A stretch of DNA of 64,000 bases from Chryseobacterium sp. G0186 (GCF_003815675.1 NZ_CP033918.1:124001-188000); one strand, 5' to 3'; positions 23,551 to 33,639 are shown, counted from the first letter of the stretch. Program-made: numbers and translations. The notes: generated by a model not told the origin, from the letters alone.

Positions 23551-23655
23551 ATGCTCATTGAAATTACAGAACAAAGGAATATTTCTCTTCTGAATGCATA
23601 TAAACATATTGCAAAAACAGGATTAACCGAAGCTGTAAAAACAAACATTAAATAA
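23551..23655 (+). pseudogene. Short ORF, probably another gene fragment
   Basis: Thirty-four codons (MLIEITEQRNISLLNAYKHI...) directly after the helicase fragment. The composition is protein-like, but there is no promoter and the length suits no known family. It may be a fragment of a different gene deleted together with the helicase. Confidence 0.3.
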
Positions 23656-24028
23656 TGAAATTTTCCACCCATTACCATTCGTTATTTTATAATTTCCTTT
23701 AGCTATGGTATGCATAATTCACTTTCAGAAAAAAAATAAAGGGAATATTGTATATTTTGCATTGCCCTAAATTTTTGTATCTCATATAAAAAAATAGATT
23801 TACATTGATGAAAAGCGATAGTTTTAAGGGTATTTTAATGTAAAAAAGGATTCAATTTTGCCAATTTTATCGGATATTTACTATTATTAAGAAGATAAAA
23901 ATTACTTTAACTTTGTCAATTAAACGAAATATACCAATTATTAAATTTTTAGTAATAATTTTATATTGTTTAAAACTAATAAGATAAGAAATTAAAAACT
24001 CAAGGTAATAATTTAGCTGATATTAAAT
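23656..24028. other. Non-coding gap upstream of the histidine kinase
   Basis: Very AT-rich DNA with no supported gene. It presumably contains the promoter of the two-component operon; I could not pick a convincing -33/-7 pair. Confidence 0.5.
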
Positions 24029-25756
24029 ATGAAATATAAATTCTTAAATTTTAAATTGAGGAAGGTTGTTCATTACTCATTGATTATATGTATTCTATTG
24101 ATACAGGTAATTATCGCTATATTTTTCTACAACGAGTTTGTTAATGAGAAAAAACTGAATTTCATCAAAACTCAACTGGAGGAAAGCAGGGCTTTGGGAG
24201 GATTAACAGACAATTCAAGAAAGGATTTCATGGATGCTCAGGATCATCTCCAAAAGTATATGGTGAGCCAGGATAATAAAGACCTGCAGCTTTATTTTCA
24301 GTCCCTCAGAAAACTTAAAAATAATTTTGATAAGATCACCGAATACGAGAATACAAGCCCCAGGCTGAAAAATAGTTTATCGCAGAAAAAGTTGGATACC
24401 CTTAAGGTTACCAAGCTTAAAACATTAATAGACTCTGTATATGAAACCTCTCTAAAGCCTCCTACAAAGATTGAGGACAAGCAGTATGAGCCGGAAAAGT
24501 ATAAAAATAACTTTGAGAATTTTAATGTACAGACCAGAACCTATGCAGATACCATTAAGAAGAAGGGCTTCATGGGGCGTTTAAAGGATGCGATAACGGG
24601 TAAGGTCAATGTACAGAAAGAAAGTACCGTTGTTACTTTAACGAATAATAAAACGATAGACCTTTCCAATGTGAAGTCTGAAATGAATAATGCATTAAAG
24701 TCGATGGATAAGCATTATGCTGCTGAAGTAAAAAAAGCGCAGCTTTATGCCATTCAGAACCAGCGCGAGAATATGCAGTTTTATAGCAACTTCAGTAAAT
24801 TGCTGGTATACAGCAACGGGCTTATTGATGTTTACGAAAATGCTATTAAGGACTTTAAATCAGAACTTGAAAAGGAATATACTAAGCAAAGCTCAGACAA
24901 TAATAAGCTCAGAAGATATCTTGTACTGGGATTAATGATCTTAATGTTCATTGTTTCCATCCTGATCATGTATTTTACAAGAGTTGCCTTTGTGTATGAA
25001 AGAAAGCTTAATGCTGCCAACAAAGAAATTAAAAACAACCTGAACTTCAAAAACAGGATACTGGGAATGCTGAGCCACGACCTAAGATCACCATTGAAAA
25101 TCATTAATATCTTTATTGATAAGATCCACAGAACAACGGAGGATGAGACGATCAAGGATTATCTTAAATCAATTAAGTTTACCAACAGTACCTTACTTCT
25201 GCAGTCTAACCAAATCCTGGAATACACAAAAAATCAGGATGCGGAAAAGAAACTTATCAAGTCTGTTTTTAATCTTAAGGATGAGATTAGCTCCATTATA
25301 AAGGTGATTACTCCTTATTTGGAAACGAGAAATAATAAATTTGCAGTAACAGACATGATTCCTGAGGGTATAGTGGTGTACTCAGATAATATAAGGATCA
25401 ACCAGATCTTCATGAATATTTTGGGGAATGCCAATAAGTTTACAGAAAACGGACAGATCGACCTTGCCATGACCACTGAACCTATGGAGGATAACAGGAT
25501 TTCATTGATTACAACCGTAAGCGATACAGGAGTGGGGATCTCGGAATCTGATCTTAAAAAGATCTTTGACCCTTATTATCAGGGAACCGTATCTGATGAG
25601 GTTGATAACCTTGGTGCGGGATTAGGGCTTAACCTGTGCAAGGAAATTGTAGAACTTTTTGATGGAGAAATATCCGTCTCCAGTAAATTGCATAAAGGAA
25701 CAAAAATAACATTCAGTCTCAATTTAAATATTAATAATAATGGAACTACCAATTGA
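24029..25756 (+). CDS. Membrane-bound sensor histidine kinase
   Basis: A 575-residue protein with one membrane helix at about 14-34 and another at about 294-318. They enclose a large, charged, largely helical periplasmic sensor of about 260 residues with no recognised domain. A short coiled coil leads to a HisKA domain (MLSHDLRSPLKII, His350) and a HATPase domain with the N-box FMNILGNANKFTENG, G1 DTGVGIS and G2 GAGLGLNLCKE. The response regulator gene overlaps its last 17 bases, so the two are translationally coupled. Signal and targets are unknown. Confidence 0.92.
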   Translation: MKYKFLNFKLRKVVHYSLIICILLIQVIIAIFFYNEFVNEKKLNFIKTQLEESRALGGLTDNSRKDFMDAQDHLQKYMVSQDNKDLQLYFQSLRKLKNNFDKITEYENTSPRLKNSLSQKKLDTLKVTKLKTLIDSVYETSLKPPTKIEDKQYEPEKYKNNFENFNVQTRTYADTIKKKGFMGRLKDAITGKVNVQKESTVVTLTNNKTIDLSNVKSEMNNALKSMDKHYAAEVKKAQLYAIQNQRENMQFYSNFSKLLVYSNGLIDVYENAIKDFKSELEKEYTKQSSDNNKLRRYLVLGLMILMFIVSILIMYFTRVAFVYERKLNAANKEIKNNLNFKNRILGMLSHDLRSPLKIINIFIDKIHRTTEDETIKDYLKSIKFTNSTLLLQSNQILEYTKNQDAEKKLIKSVFNLKDEISSIIKVITPYLETRNNKFAVTDMIPEGIVVYSDNIRINQIFMNILGNANKFTENGQIDLAMTTEPMEDNRISLITTVSDTGVGISESDLKKIFDPYYQGTVSDEVDNLGAGLGLNLCKEIVELFDGEISVSSKLHKGTKITFSLNLNINNNGTTN

Positions 25757-26393
25757 AAACAGAGAGATCACATTCCTTTTAGCGGATGATCACAGTATTG
25801 TACGACAGGGAATGGAGATTGTGATCAATGATATTGCTCCAAATGCTAAAATTTATCATACTTCATCCTTACAACAGGCTGTGGAGTTGGTAGAATCAAA
25901 AGGAATAGAATTGGCTATTATAGACGCTCATTTTCCGGAAGGAAATAGTCTGCATATTTTACCCCAGTTGAAAAGTGCAAATCCGGATATTAAAATTTTG
26001 ATTTTTACAGGACTTGAAGAGGATCTGTACGCGCTTAAATTTATAAAAGCTGGAGCCAATGGTTATCTGAGTAAACTGAGTGAAGAAGATGAGGTGAGGA
26101 ATGCTGTTCTAAGTTTTATCCAGAAAGGAGAATATTTTTCCGAGATTTCCCGAAATTTATTGGTTCAGTTTGTTTATAATCCTGATTTAATAAGCCCGCT
26201 TAGCCGCTTAACCAAAAGAGAATTGCAGATTGCAGAATTATACGCTGATGGATATGGAAATCTTGAAATTGCGAATAATTTAAATATAAAGCAAAATACG
26301 GTGAGTACTATCAAAAAAAATATCTTTGAAAAGCTTAAAATCGAAAATCTCGTTGAGTTGATTAACCTTATCAAAACCCATCATAAGATATAG
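25740..26393 (+). CDS. NarL/FixJ-type response regulator (LuxR HTH)
   Basis: A 217-residue protein. The receiver domain has ADDHSIVRQG (acidic pocket), phosphoacceptor Asp62 in AIIDAHFPEG, Thr in FTGLEE and Lys in GYLSKLSEED. A C-terminal LuxR-type HTH follows (LTKRELQIAELYADGYGNLE, then IANNLNIKQNTVSTIKKNIF). Cognate partner of the overlapping kinase gene. Confidence 0.93.
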   Translation: MELPIENREITFLLADDHSIVRQGMEIVINDIAPNAKIYHTSSLQQAVELVESKGIELAIIDAHFPEGNSLHILPQLKSANPDIKILIFTGLEEDLYALKFIKAGANGYLSKLSEEDEVRNAVLSFIQKGEYFSEISRNLLVQFVYNPDLISPLSRLTKRELQIAELYADGYGNLEIANNLNIKQNTVSTIKKNIFEKLKIENLVELINLIKTHHKI

Positions 26394-26656
26394 TTTTCCC
26401 AAGGTATATTCTTTAATTCTAATTTTATCGATAAATATCTATGCCCCATCCGACATGTATCGATGGGGTTTATAGATGATATTATTCTTCAATGTCGTTA
26501 CTTTGTAGTATAAAATTTACCAAATGAAATGTAAAAGCTTTTTTTAGTTTTTTTTCACTTCATGATAAAGAGTAAATGTAATAGCTATATAAATAATACA
26601 TTATAGTTATTAAAAACACAAATGATTAGAGGCACAAATGATGAAAAACGCAAGTG

Positions 26657-26767
26657 ATGAAATTAAAAGAATTGTATGAATAACTTTTAACGAGGGAACT
26701 TCTTGAAAAACCAAATGATAAGAAAAAAACACAAATTAATATAAAGAAGTTCAATTGGTGGTTATAA
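26657..26767 (+). pseudogene. Possible small ORF interrupted by one in-frame stop
   Basis: The frame reads MKLKELYE, then TAA (26681-26683), then 27 further codons (LLTRELLEKPNDKKKTQINI, then KKFNWWL). It ends nine bases before a perfect terminator. Read through, it is a 36-residue basic peptide. The tight join to the terminator argues for a transcribed gene, but with so short a frame coincidence is possible. Confidence 0.3.
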
Positions 26768-26775
26768 TTACAAAA

Positions 26776-26805
26776 ACAAAAGGAGGCATAAACGCCTCCT
26801 TTTGT
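26776..26805. terminator. Bidirectional terminator
   Basis: Perfect 12-base stem ACAAAAGGAGGC / GCCTCCTTTTGT with a six-base loop and T runs on both strands. It serves the minus-strand lipoprotein gene and whatever is transcribed from the left. Confidence 0.88.
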
Positions 26806-26842
26806 TTTTTGATGTATAGATTGGCTTTTCCAAGAGAAGGTT

Positions 26843-28336
26843 CTATTTTTTATATAGGGTAAGTGATGTTTTTCTACTGCCACTGAAGAGTTCAACAGAC
26901 TGGGTTTTGGTTTCCCATTTCGCCGTTGCTGTATTTTTATTTTGCTCCTCGGAGACAGGTTCTCCCAATTTTTGTCTTAGAAATTTGGCCATCCGGTCAT
27001 ATTTGTCCCTAAATATTTTTTTGGATCTGAGGGAACCCAGTAATTTGATTTCTTTATCATTATTTTCAAAACTTGCCCAGGATGGATGGGTCCATTCAAA
27101 TTGGACGCGTTCCACAGCCTTATTATTGGGGTTATAATCATAGGTTGTTAACAGATTAATATATTTACGCTCAATTTTCTTATATATTAGTTGTGGTTGT
27201 ATAGGGTAGCATTCTTCCCCGCATGGACCATAAATATATCTTCTTGTAAGATCCATGGCATTTTCTTGTTGTTCAATGCGATCTACCTGATCTACAGATA
27301 AAGTATGCAGATTAGAGTAAAAATAGTCAAAGTTTTTTTCAAACCAGGCATTGATATTGGGTTCTCCGTGTATAGGTTCCCTGTACAGGTTTTTGAAAGT
27401 AATGACATTAAATAGGTTTTTATCAATTTCAATAATTCCGGAAAAGTGGGGACTATTTGTATAAAACAGAACATTTTGATATTGTTTTTCTGAACTATAA
27501 TTTTGAGTGTTATAATTGGATCTGTAAGGGAAAATATCAGATTTGAATTCCTGAACTTTCACCAGTTCTCCATTTTTTAAGACACCAATATTCATTGATT
27601 TATCTTCCGAATACAGGTGATAAAGCTGATCGTTTATAACAAATGAAGTTATTAGGGAAAGATAGTATAGTTTATTTTCATATTCGGTTTCAGGTACTTC
27701 TAAGGATTGTTTATTATTGGCAATAGGTTTCTCGTTTTCATTATGCAGATTATTGGGTTTTATTTTCTTTAAATCAGGAATTTTAAGGATATAATTTTTT
27801 GTGGTAAAATAATAATCATTATTAAGTTTATTGATGACCGGACTTTCTTCTTTAATGTTATATTGCTTTCCTGTTGCATGATCCTTGAACCATGTTCCAG
27901 TGTGATAATTGTCCGAACTAGTGTCAAACAGGGTATAATCTTTATCCTTATAAATGATATGATCTGCCTTTTTTATCTCAATCCACTTTTTATTTTTTTC
28001 ATCCAGGTAAAAGGTGGTATAATTACTGAATGCTGTTGTGAAAACAGAGTCATTTCTTACAAATAGATCATAATTAGTAAGCTTTGATTTAGGAGCAGGA
28101 ATCTTGGATTTTGTTTTTCCGTTTTCATCCAAAATATAAAAATTAGTAATAGGTATGGACCAGTCTTCACCTTCTTTGATTTCAAAATAACAATAATACT
28201 TTGAATTGTGCTTCAATGAAGAGCTTAATCTCCCGGGAACATTGATTTCTACGGTTTTAAAGCGGATCTTCAACTCTTCTGATTGACAGGATTGCATCAA
28301 CAAAAGAATAATAAAGGCCTGAAGAATATATTTCAT
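26843..28336 (-). CDS. Large lipoprotein of unknown function
   Basis: A 497-residue protein with a lipoprotein signal (LLLMQSC, Cys17). The mature part is rich in beta strands, Tyr, Asn and Lys, with repeated WEI/FYLD-type segments that could form a propeller-like fold. A C-terminal region of about 100 residues (KYDRMAKFLRQKLGEPVSEE, then a TATAKWETKTQSVELF segment) resembles the alpha/beta modules that compare observed and expected values in small periplasmic proteins, but I do not recognise a family. It is monocistronic, probably facing the periplasm. Confidence 0.7.
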   Translation of the reverse strand: MKYILQAFIILLLMQSCQSEELKIRFKTVEINVPGRLSSSLKHNSKYYCYFEIKEGEDWSIPITNFYILDENGKTKSKIPAPKSKLTNYDLFVRNDSVFTTAFSNYTTFYLDEKNKKWIEIKKADHIIYKDKDYTLFDTSSDNYHTGTWFKDHATGKQYNIKEESPVINKLNNDYYFTTKNYILKIPDLKKIKPNNLHNENEKPIANNKQSLEVPETEYENKLYYLSLITSFVINDQLYHLYSEDKSMNIGVLKNGELVKVQEFKSDIFPYRSNYNTQNYSSEKQYQNVLFYTNSPHFSGIIEIDKNLFNVITFKNLYREPIHGEPNINAWFEKNFDYFYSNLHTLSVDQVDRIEQQENAMDLTRRYIYGPCGEECYPIQPQLIYKKIERKYINLLTTYDYNPNNKAVERVQFEWTHPSWASFENNDKEIKLLGSLRSKKIFRDKYDRMAKFLRQKLGEPVSEEQNKNTATAKWETKTQSVELFSGSRKTSLTLYKK

Positions 28337-28441
28337 GAATTGGTTTGTGGATGACCAACTTACGAAAAATTGAGAAACTGAGAAAATAGAAAGTACCCTA
28401 CAACAGTTAGCAGGCGGACATTATTGCTTGAAATAACCAAA

Positions 28442-28476
28442 AAAAACAGCTTACTATAATGATGTAAACTGTTTTT
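28442..28476 (-). terminator. Terminator of the second VOC gene
   Basis: AAAAACAGCTTAC / GTAAACTGTTTTT with one mismatch and a nine-base loop, 25 bases beyond the stop on the minus strand. Confidence 0.65.
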
Positions 28477-28500
28477 GGATGTTTTATCAGACGGTGGATA

Positions 28501-28899
28501 TTAACTGAATTTTTGAATGGCCTCAGCGCTTACCGGAGTAAAAAAGTTAATTAAATTTCCATTAGGATCGCAGAACAGAAGCGAGCGGTTGCCCCAAGGC
28601 ATGGTGGTGGGTTCCTGTACAATATGATGGGTCAAGGTCTTTATCTTTTCGTATTCCTCATCTACATCAGAAACTAAAAATTCTATGATAGTGCCTGTGC
28701 TGCCTTTTGGTTCTATGAGATGCTCACCGCCAAACATTTTCATGGTACGGGTGCTTCCGACTGCGATTGTTATACTGCTCGTCTTAAGCTCTGCAAAATC
28801 TTCCGTAAACCATTGGGCCGTTAATTCCATTGCTTTTTCATAAAACTGAACAGTCTGCTTGATGTCTTTCGTAATAATTCTTAGGGATGCTAATTTCAT
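28501..28899 (-). CDS. VOC family protein (glyoxalase-like)
   Basis: A 132-residue single VOC protein. It has an N-terminal ASLRIITKDIKQTVQFYEKAM, a middle EFLVSDVDEEYEKIKTL, and the closing LLFCDPNGNLINFFTPV. The usual final Glu metal ligand is replaced by Asn in NLINFF, so metal-dependent catalysis is uncertain. It is distinct from the VOC protein at 7249. Monocistronic. Confidence 0.85.
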   Translation of the reverse strand: MKLASLRIITKDIKQTVQFYEKAMELTAQWFTEDFAELKTSSITIAVGSTRTMKMFGGEHLIEPKGSTGTIIEFLVSDVDEEYEKIKTLTHHIVQEPTTMPWGNRSLLFCDPNGNLINFFTPVSAEAIQKFS

Positions 28900-28983
28900 A
28901 TGATTTTATCTTTACATAATTTGATACAAAACTAGGCTGGGATTGTGACAACAGAATGTCAGTAGTAACTGGAGCTGAAAAAT

Positions 28984-29019
28984 AAAACGATCATTTCAAC
29001 ATCTTGAAATGACCGTTTT
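28984..29019 (-). terminator. Terminator of the TonB receptor/DUF4249 operon
   Basis: A 16-base stem with one mismatch (AAAACGATCATTTCAA / TTGAAATGACCGTTTT) and a four-base loop, 21 bases after the DUF4249 stop. Confidence 0.75.
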
Positions 29020-29040
29020 TATTATTACAGTAAAAAAATT

Positions 29041-29838
29041 CTACTGAATTGTATAAGATAGTTTGCTTACTGTATGGGCTGAGAAATATCCCAACGCTCC
29101 ATTATTGATATTGCTTGGTGGGTTGGACGGAGTTACTCCGCTACCGTTAGAAAGCTCAAGAAGAGCACTGTAATAGGTAAATATATTCGTATCAATGCTC
29201 TGCATTTCTACATGAATAGTATCTCCTACCACCACTTCATGATCCGCTCCGTCATTTTCATCATTGGGAAGCATAATCGGGCGCTGGTTGGGTAGGCCGT
29301 TATTCAGATTGTCAGAAAATACATCGATGTATTTTTTTGGTAAATCATTAATGGTAAAAGAGAATAAATAACGGTTACCTAGTACTGCAGGATCTGTGTA
29401 AATGGGTAACAGCGTATAGCTGGTCTTGTCTCCAAATTTAAAAGAATCCTGTTCCAGTCCATCAAAATGTACCGGTTGCGGCATCGTACTTTGAGCAGTA
29501 TATTGCTGGCCTTCTGCCTGTATTTTCAGGGTGTAGGTTCTTCCTGCAGCCCCTACAAATGTTGACGTTTGATATTGACCATCCCCAATATAGGCTAAGA
29601 TTTCAGTTTGCCCGGTATTGTCGCTTAAAACAACCTGAGCTCCGGTTACAGCAGGATATTGATTCATTTGGGTGAATGCCACAGTTTTTGTAATTCTTAC
29701 TGTGTAGGGGCCAGCTTGGTCGGTTACATTGGCTTCAATAACAATCTTTCCACTTTGGTCAGCCAGATCCAGATCAATTTCTTTCTGGCATGAGGTTACT
29801 AAAAACAACGATAATATGATTAAAAAGATATTCTTCAT
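29041..29838 (-). CDS. DUF4249 domain lipoprotein
   Basis: A 265-residue lipoprotein (LFLVTSC, Cys17). After QKEIDLDLADQSGKIVIEAN comes the typical DUF4249 beta-sandwich, with GPYTVRITKTVAFTQMN, the VTGAQVVLSD segment, and a later half with GNRYLFSFTIND and NTIFTYYSALLEL-like features. In Bacteroidetes this family almost always sits directly after a TonB-dependent receptor, as here (three bases apart). It is thought to act as the surface lipoprotein partner, by analogy with SusD. Ligand unknown. Confidence 0.88.
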   Translation of the reverse strand: MKNIFLIILSLFLVTSCQKEIDLDLADQSGKIVIEANVTDQAGPYTVRITKTVAFTQMNQYPAVTGAQVVLSDNTGQTEILAYIGDGQYQTSTFVGAAGRTYTLKIQAEGQQYTAQSTMPQPVHFDGLEQDSFKFGDKTSYTLLPIYTDPAVLGNRYLFSFTINDLPKKYIDVFSDNLNNGLPNQRPIMLPNDENDGADHEVVVGDTIHVEMQSIDTNIFTYYSALLELSNGSGVTPSNPPSNINNGALGYFSAHTVSKLSYTIQ

Positions 29839-29841
29839 GAT

Positions 29842-32172
29842 TTAAAATTTGAAATTGTAAGTGATGTTAGGTACCCAACGGAATAGAGACGTCTGCATGG
29901 TGCGGGTGGTTCCCGGGTTATTCGGGTTGTCTTCAAAAGTAATGGTGTAGGCATTTTCACGACCATATAGATTGTAAATTCCAAACGACCAAGACCCACG
30001 GAAACGTTTATTAGATTCCGGTTCATAGGTTGCACTTATATCCATTCTGTGATAAGCAGGCATTCTGTCAGCATTTCTGTTGCTGTACTGGAATACGGTT
30101 TGCCCGTTCAGCTGATACTTTCCGGTAGGGAACGTAACGGCATTTCCTGTACTGTAAAGAAATAACCCTGAGAATGACCATTTGGGATTGAGCTGATAAG
30201 TTGCCACTATGGAAAGATCATGCGTTTTGTCCATTCTGGCATTGTACCATTCATTATCATTGATTCCGTTTATTTTTCTTTCCGTTTTAGATAGGGTATA
30301 GGAGATCCATCCCGTCAGCTTTCCGCTTTTCTTTTTGGCGATAAGTTCAAGTCCATAGGCTCTTCCTTTTCCAAATAACAACTCACTTTCTACATCCGCA
30401 GCAGTATCAAACGTGATTTGAGCTCCGTTTTTAAAATCAATCTGATTGAGCATAGATTTATAATAGATCTCTGCATTCAGCTCATAATTGTTATTGTTAA
30501 AGTTTCGGCTGTATCCTAAACTCACTTGATCTGCAATTTCTGGTTTCACCGTATAGCTGCTTCCAATCCACTGATCAGTAGGATTTCCACTGTTGGAGTT
30601 GCTTAAAAGGTGGAGATTCTGAGTGTTTCGGGAATATCCTCCTTTCACACTGCTCACTTCATTGATACGATAATTAGCGGTAATTCTAGGCTCAATATTG
30701 ACATAAGTTTTTCCAACTTTTCCTTTTTCAAGATATTCAATATTGGTAAGAACTCCTTGATTATAAGTATTAAAAGTATCACCTCCTAAAACGCTGAACA
30801 TAGAAAGCCTTGCACCGTAATTAATGGTTAGTTTTTCTGTAGCCTTAAAATCATCATTAATATACAGCGCATTTTCCCATGATTTTCTTGGATTTCTAGG
30901 GAAACTGCTCACACTTGTTCCAGAAGCACTGCTTGGCGTAATCGTATGATAAATAGACTGAAGTCCAAAACGAACCGAATGCTTATTGCCTGCAAACCAG
31001 GTGAAATCCTGTTTAAGATTCCAGTCCTGTATCTTGGAATTCAAGCCAAAAGTATTGTCATTGCTCGTCAGGCTGATTTTATAATCATAATTGCTGTAGA
31101 TGAATGAGGTATTGGAAAATAATTTACTGTTGATAATACTGTTCCATCTCAAAGTAGCCGTAGTATTTCCCCAATCCGTAGAGAATGTATTTCCTAATCC
31201 TAACACATCCCTTCCGAAATATCCGGACAGGTAAAGACGGTTGTTTTCATTGATCTGATAATTGGCTTTCAGGTTCAGGTCGTAAAAGTATAATTTATTG
31301 TCTTTATAATCATTAGAGGTTTTAAGAAACAAATCCGCGTAGGTTCTTCTTCCTGAAACAATGAATGAGGATTTTTCCTTTTGAATAGGCCCTTCCACAC
31401 TCAGCCTGCTGCTGATCAGTCCGATACCACCATTGATGTTATAATCCTTGTTGTTTCCATCTTTCATCTTAACATCCATTACCGAAGAAAGACGTCCTCC
31501 GTATTGAGCCGGACTGTTTCCCTTGATGATACTGGCATCTTTCAGGGCATCACTGTTGAATGTACTGAAAAAACCAAGCAAGTGAGAAGAATTGTACACA
31601 GGAGCTTCATCCAGAAGGATCAGGTTTTGATCCGTAGCACCACCTCGCACACTGAATCCACTGCTTCCCTCACCATTACTCTTAATACCGGGAAGAAGCT
31701 GGATAGTCTTCATCACATCCTTTTCTCCAAATAAAACCGGAAGCTTTTCTATATTTTTAATGCTTAACGTTTCCGTTCCCATCTGGGCCGATGTTAAGTT
31801 CTTATCCTTTTTAATTCCTGTGATAACAACCTCATCAATGGTTTTTGCAGCCTGTTCCTGTTGACTGAGAGGAAGATCCAGCTTTACGTTCTGGTTTACG
31901 GTGATTTCCTGTTCAAAATCCTTATAACCGGGGTAAGAGATGATGATCTTATAATTTCCCTCAGGTAAGGATAAAGAATAGAAACCATACTCATTAGCAA
32001 CCACATTAATGGTGGGATCCTCTGCTACCTTTACATTAACTCCGATCAGAAGTTCACCGTTTTTTTGATCTTTCACGGTTCCGCTTACCTGATATTTTTG
32101 TTGCGCCATAGCCCAACTGCTGATACAGAGTGCGGCTGAAGCAGCAGCAATTTTAAAAAAAGATGTTTGCAT
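29842..32172 (-). CDS. TonB-dependent outer-membrane receptor with carboxypeptidase-like domain
   Basis: A 776-residue protein with a signal peptide (to about residue 23). A carboxypeptidase-regulatory-like domain (about 25-110, VSGTVKDQKNGELLIGVNVK) is followed by a plug domain (about 130-230, with GTETLSIKNIEKLPVLFGEK and SGFSVRGGATDQNLILLDEA). A 22-strand barrel ends in an aromatic residue (WVPNITYNFKF). It takes up a ligand across the outer membrane with TonB energy. It is coupled to the DUF4249 lipoprotein. No enzyme genes for glycan breakdown accompany the pair and no Fur-like site was seen in front, so the ligand is unknown. Confidence 0.93.
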   Translation of the reverse strand: MQTSFFKIAAASAALCISSWAMAQQKYQVSGTVKDQKNGELLIGVNVKVAEDPTINVVANEYGFYSLSLPEGNYKIIISYPGYKDFEQEITVNQNVKLDLPLSQQEQAAKTIDEVVITGIKKDKNLTSAQMGTETLSIKNIEKLPVLFGEKDVMKTIQLLPGIKSNGEGSSGFSVRGGATDQNLILLDEAPVYNSSHLLGFFSTFNSDALKDASIIKGNSPAQYGGRLSSVMDVKMKDGNNKDYNINGGIGLISSRLSVEGPIQKEKSSFIVSGRRTYADLFLKTSNDYKDNKLYFYDLNLKANYQINENNRLYLSGYFGRDVLGLGNTFSTDWGNTTATLRWNSIINSKLFSNTSFIYSNYDYKISLTSNDNTFGLNSKIQDWNLKQDFTWFAGNKHSVRFGLQSIYHTITPSSASGTSVSSFPRNPRKSWENALYINDDFKATEKLTINYGARLSMFSVLGGDTFNTYNQGVLTNIEYLEKGKVGKTYVNIEPRITANYRINEVSSVKGGYSRNTQNLHLLSNSNSGNPTDQWIGSSYTVKPEIADQVSLGYSRNFNNNNYELNAEIYYKSMLNQIDFKNGAQITFDTAADVESELLFGKGRAYGLELIAKKKSGKLTGWISYTLSKTERKINGINDNEWYNARMDKTHDLSIVATYQLNPKWSFSGLFLYSTGNAVTFPTGKYQLNGQTVFQYSNRNADRMPAYHRMDISATYEPESNKRFRGSWSFGIYNLYGRENAYTITFEDNPNNPGTTRTMQTSLFRWVPNITYNFKF

Positions 32173-32655
32173 TAAGTTTATTTTTTTACTGTAGTAGAGT
32201 TTTCCAATAGATATCGGTTATAGTAGTTTGCTGGATTAGTTGAACAGAAAGGGAATTAGTTACACCTAAAGCTTTAATTATGAAAGAAATAATATTTTTT
32301 TTCCCTGTTTAATGATTTTTTCTAAAACTTTAAAAATAAAGATGGATTGAAATTGTTGAAGAAAAAATAATAGTATGCATTGAATATTGTTTTATAAATG
32401 CCTTTTTGTTGTTTTTGAAACGAAATAAATTATCGGGCTTCATTGAACAAATTTTATTTCAGATGATCAAAAAAATAAGCTTTTGAGTCATGAAAATCAG
32501 AAAAAATTACTTTGAAAATAGAATAATAAGGAATGAAAATCCCGATGGCATTGTTGTTTTTCATGATTATTTATAGTAAAGATTGAATGATATACTTTAA
32601 TCTCTACTACAACAGCAGAAAGTTTAAAATATTGTATGAAGAAAGCAGAACAATA
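32173..32655. other. Intergenic region upstream of the TonB receptor
   Basis: AT-rich DNA between the TonB receptor start and the stop of the AraC gene, both on the minus strand. No gene or RNA is supported. It must contain the receptor's promoter. Confidence 0.5.
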
Positions 32656-33639
32656 TTATTTGTTCCCGATTTTACTGGGAAGAATGTTATATTTTCTTTT
32701 AAAAGCAGCTGAAAAATGCCTTGGATTTTTATAACCAATAACATCTGAAATCTCACTGATATTGAGATGAGTATCAAGAAGCATCTTTTTGGCTATTTCC
32801 ATCTTTGTATCATTCCAGAATCCGAAAACAGTGGTTCCAAAAAGTTCCTTAAACCCTTTTTTTAAAGTAAACTCATTAGTTCCCACCAGATGGGCAAGAT
32901 CATTCAGGGAGCAGCTTGCATCCAGATTATTGACGATGTAATCTCTTACCGCATAGATTTTTTCCTCATCTTTTTTAGGAAGTGACAATGTGGAAGAGGG
33001 ATCATGAAAAAGCTGTTCCAGCTGAAGCAGAAGGAGTTCACTTACTTTAGCCTCAAGATAGATCCGTTTGAAGATTCCCTTTCTGTCACAATTCATAATG
33101 TCGTTCAGAATCTGATACATTTCAAGGCTGATCCGGTTGTGATCCGGATTGATAAGGGACGAATGTTCTTTTTCAATAGCTGTTCTAAAAGTTTCAAAAA
33201 GCTTTGAGTGCTCAGGAAGAAATTTTTTGAAGAATGCAGGAGCCAGATTGATTTCCAGAACATGAAAATCCGGACCGAAAAACTCCATTTTTCCCTGCAT
33301 ATGATGAGCATAGATAATGTTATGCTGGTAACTGTCAAATTGTACGGTTTTCTGAAAGTTTTCTGAGGTAGCCATGCTTTTTCCCTTAAGGGCAAAATGC
33401 ATTTCCACCGTATCAAAATCACTCTCAAAATAGAGCTGGAGCTTATGGGGTAGGGAAATGTTTCCGAAGCTGATGTGAACATTTTCAAAACATATTTCAT
33501 GATAAAATCCGTCTCCATAAGGCGGAACAAGTCGGGTGATACATTCCGTAATATCTCCGTCGTTTACATAGTAGGTATTGGGATAGCTTCTCTCCATAAG
33601 CAATGTCCCGATCGTGTCATCATATAGTCGCAGTGTCAT
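32656..33639 (-). CDS. AraC-family regulator of the siderophore-transport operon
   Basis: A 327-residue protein with an N-terminal sensory half and C-terminal AraC HTH pair (CSLNDLAHLVGTNEFTLKKG and LNISEISDVIGYKNPRHFSAAF). Its architecture and HTH spacing (KELFGTTVFGFWNDTKMEIA) match the PchR/YbtA type of siderophore-responsive activators, where ferri-siderophore binds the N-terminal half. It is divergent from the ABC/SIP operon and shares a 140-base promoter region holding a palindrome. It is probably the local activator; the inducer is inferred from context. Confidence 0.85.
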   Translation of the reverse strand: MTLRLYDDTIGTLLMERSYPNTYYVNDGDITECITRLVPPYGDGFYHEICFENVHISFGNISLPHKLQLYFESDFDTVEMHFALKGKSMATSENFQKTVQFDSYQHNIIYAHHMQGKMEFFGPDFHVLEINLAPAFFKKFLPEHSKLFETFRTAIEKEHSSLINPDHNRISLEMYQILNDIMNCDRKGIFKRIYLEAKVSELLLLQLEQLFHDPSSTLSLPKKDEEKIYAVRDYIVNNLDASCSLNDLAHLVGTNEFTLKKGFKELFGTTVFGFWNDTKMEIAKKMLLDTHLNISEISDVIGYKNPRHFSAAFKRKYNILPSKIGNK

